Shown piece by piece: positions 62,672 to 64,000 of a DNA stretch of 64,000 bases. The stretch's first letter is position 1. Each line of letters opens with the position of its first letter. The position numbers were made by a program, and so were the translations under genes. The notes beneath the pieces were generated by a model that saw only the letters and a program-made list of their open reading frames with translations, was not told the origin of the DNA and did not search any database. This DNA comes from Seohaeicola saemankumensis (GTDB lineage: Bacteria > Pseudomonadota > Alphaproteobacteria > Rhodobacterales > Rhodobacteraceae): NCBI RefSeq assembly GCF_042678485.1, contig NZ_JBHTKR010000002.1, positions 248,001 to 312,000 of the forward strand. Reading direction: 5' to 3'.

Positions 62672-62677
62672 GAGAAC
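62630..62677. repeat. two tandem copies of a 24-base unit
   Basis: The unit at 62630-62653 is repeated exactly at 62654-62677. It encodes MPAPANVL twice at the start of the dnaE2 remnant. The 24-base length keeps the frame. The second copy overlaps the right half of the LexA box. Confidence 0.85.
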
Positions 62678-62706
62678 ATTATAGGAACATAGGATGTCTG
62701 CCGCAA
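62674..62706 (-). promoter_or_regulatory. LexA box and promoter of the dnaE2 remnant
   Basis: GAAC-N7-GAAC (62674-62688) is the site known for LexA of Rhodobacter and relatives. On the minus strand it covers a TATAAT -10 (62678-62683), with TTGCGG as -35 (62701-62706) and 17 bases between. Repression by LexA would block this promoter until DNA damage. Confidence 0.75.
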
Positions 62707-62833
62707 GCCGGGATCGCCAATCTGCGCTTTCTGCCGCAGAGCCGCGCGGAAAACCGGACAAAAGGGGCTGGAACGCCCTGCGATGCTTGTCTAGGTAGGG
62801 GGGAACTGGATACCAACCGGAGTCTGCACAGAC

Positions 62834-63157
62834 ATGGCGAAAATCACCTATATCGAGCATAACGGAACCGAACATGTGGTGGACGTGCCCAACGGCCTGA
62901 CCGTGATGGAAGGCGCGCGCGACAACAACATCCCCGGCATCGAGGCCGATTGCGGCGGTGCCTGCGCCTGCTCGACCTGCCATGTCTACATTCATCCCGA
63001 CTGGGTCGAAAAGCTGCCCGCCAAGGATGACATGGAAGAAGACATGCTGGACTTCGCCTATCAGCCCGACACCGCCCGTTCGCGCCTGACCTGCCAGATC
63101 AAGGTCACCGATGCGCTGGACGGTCTTGTCGTGCAGATGCCGGAAAAGCAGATCTGA
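62834..63157 (+). CDS. 2Fe-2S ferredoxin
   Basis: This 107-residue protein has the adrenodoxin-type cluster motif: Cys40, Cys46 and Cys49 in ADCGGACACSTCHVYI, and the fourth Cys in SRLTCQIKV near residue 85. It is of the Fdx type found near iron-sulfur assembly genes or as a partner for P450 or heme enzymes. GGAGT precedes the ATG. It is divergent from the dnaE2 remnant. Confidence 0.93.
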   Translation: MAKITYIEHNGTEHVVDVPNGLTVMEGARDNNIPGIEADCGGACACSTCHVYIHPDWVEKLPAKDDMEEDMLDFAYQPDTARSRLTCQIKVTDALDGLVVQMPEKQI

Positions 63158-63241
63158 TCCGACGAAGGCTTGCCTTCCGCCATTCCGCGCCGCCCGCTTT
63201 GGGTCCGCGCGGAATTGACGGGGCGATCGTCGCGGACAGGC

Positions 63242-63832
63242 CTAAACCTGTTCAAGCTCCGCGATCAGTTCCGCCGGGGTGCGCGTTGCCATCCGGCGAC
63301 CCGCCGCATAGGTTCGCATCAGCGCCAGCCCCAGCAGGCCGATCAGCGTGACGGGAATCGCCCAGTTCACAAAGGCCATCAGGTCCTGCCCGGTCGCCAA
63401 TGCCAGAAACGGCGCGGCGCAAGCCCCTGCAAGAAGCACCACGCCCAGTACCCGCAGCCCCACCGAGGTGACGGCCGATGGTCCGCTTTGCACATCCAGC
63501 CCCGGCTGCGCGGCCATCAATGCGCGCAGCACATCGGTGATGCAGGCGCGAAACGCCATGTCGTCAGGCCCGCCCAGCAGCGCGCGGCGGTAAAGATGCT
63601 GCCGGATCGCGCGAGCCTGCGTGCCGTCGTCCAGCCGCAAGATCCGCGTCAGGCTTTGCCCGGCGCGCGACGCGGTCCAATGGGCATGATGCACGGCGGC
63701 CATCTCGATCCGCCAGAGCGTGTTACCCGATGCATCCTCGCAGATCACCGCGCCATCTGCCACGACATAGGTCAGCGGCGACTTGATCAGCGCGGGCTTG
63801 ACCCTGTGGGCGTGACGGCGATGTTTCTTCAT
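63242..63832 (-). CDS. hypothetical membrane protein
   Basis: The 196-residue protein has a soluble N-terminal half (about 1-95, AVICEDASGNTLWRIEMAAVHHAHW, HLYRRALLGG) and two adjacent hydrophobic segments (about 125-145 and 150-172) before a basic tail ending in AELIAELEQV. Its ATG overlaps the purD stop by 4 bases, so the two are coupled. I do not recognise the family. Confidence 0.65.
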   Translation of the reverse strand: MKKHRRHAHRVKPALIKSPLTYVVADGAVICEDASGNTLWRIEMAAVHHAHWTASRAGQSLTRILRLDDGTQARAIRQHLYRRALLGGPDDMAFRACITDVLRALMAAQPGLDVQSGPSAVTSVGLRVLGVVLLAGACAAPFLALATGQDLMAFVNWAIPVTLIGLLGLALMRTYAAGRRMATRTPAELIAELEQV

Positions 63833-64000
63833 AGCGCGCGCCAGCCGATGTCGCGGCGGCAGAACCCGCCGGGCCAGTCGATACGGTCCACCATCGCATA
63901 GGCGCGGGCCTGTGCCTCGGCCAGGGTCGTACCGCGCGCGGTCACGTTCAGCACGCGGCCCCCATTGGCCACGATCTGGCCGTCCTTCAGCGCCGTGCCT
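63829..64000 (-). CDS. purD: phosphoribosylamine--glycine ligase, C-terminal part
   Basis: The window ends inside this gene. The visible 56 codons give the PurD C-terminus (DGQIVANGGRVLNVTARGTTLAEAQARAYAMVDRIDWPGGFCRRDIGW), then RAL and stop. PurD ligates glycine to phosphoribosylamine in purine synthesis. The stop overlaps the start of the downstream membrane protein gene. Confidence 0.93.
   Translation of the reverse strand, partial: GTALKDGQIVANGGRVLNVTARGTTLAEAQARAYAMVDRIDWPGGFCRRDIGWRAL

Overview
The window looks like chromosomal DNA of an alphaproteobacterium of the Rhodobacteraceae/Roseobacter type. This is inferred from GC-rich coding DNA, a phaZ/phaC/phaP/phaR cluster with TGC-rich PhaR-type operators, a GAAC-N7-GAAC LexA box of the Rhodobacter type, ThyX, and the hflK-hflC-DUF2065-degP block. 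I saw no rRNA or tRNA gene and no CRISPR array.

Bases 1 to about 9,615 are a foreign, more AT-rich region, probably the right part of an integrated element whose left end lies outside the window. It holds a surface-type lipoprotein followed by an outer-membrane beta-barrel protein, a decayed IS5-family element, a second lipoprotein, a small hypothetical gene, and a minus-strand block with a ParB/Srx-like protein, two unknown proteins, an 850-base regulatory stretch rich in repeats, and a large serine recombinase. The recombinase abuts a MarR-type regulator gene that has lost its 5' half, so the element appears to have integrated inside that gene.

Bases 9,960 to 19,080 carry a DUF1194 protein, glyoxalase I, a Slam-type outer-membrane translocator with its probable lipoprotein substrate, thyX, small membrane and stress genes, and a bufferin operon (bufA1, bufB, bufC, doxX) likely to act in copper handling. 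Then come thrS, two alpha/beta hydrolases, an orphan citrate lyase alpha subunit, and the polyhydroxyalkanoate cluster. In that cluster phaZ is divergent from phaC-phaP-phaR, and PhaR-like operators sit before phaC and phaP.

Bases 30,700 to 40,700 hold three tandem 55-base palindromic repeats, a DegT-type aminotransferase, a polyamine/amine catabolism group (an FAD oxidoreductase, two glutamine-synthetase-like ligases and a class I amidotransferase) and a polar amino acid ABC transporter, all on the minus strand. The rest is mostly housekeeping: pyrG, secG, purA, thiN, two EamA exporters, sdaA, rpiA, gor, hflKC, degP, a 2Fe-2S ferredoxin and the 3' end of purD.

The observations most worth following are: a LexA-controlled promoter that now drives only the C-terminal OB-fold remnant of dnaE2; two separate lipoprotein/outer-membrane-barrel pairs, one without a TPR domain; the element junction in the MarR gene; the repeat-rich control region of the element; and the tandem palindromes at 30,748-30,901.
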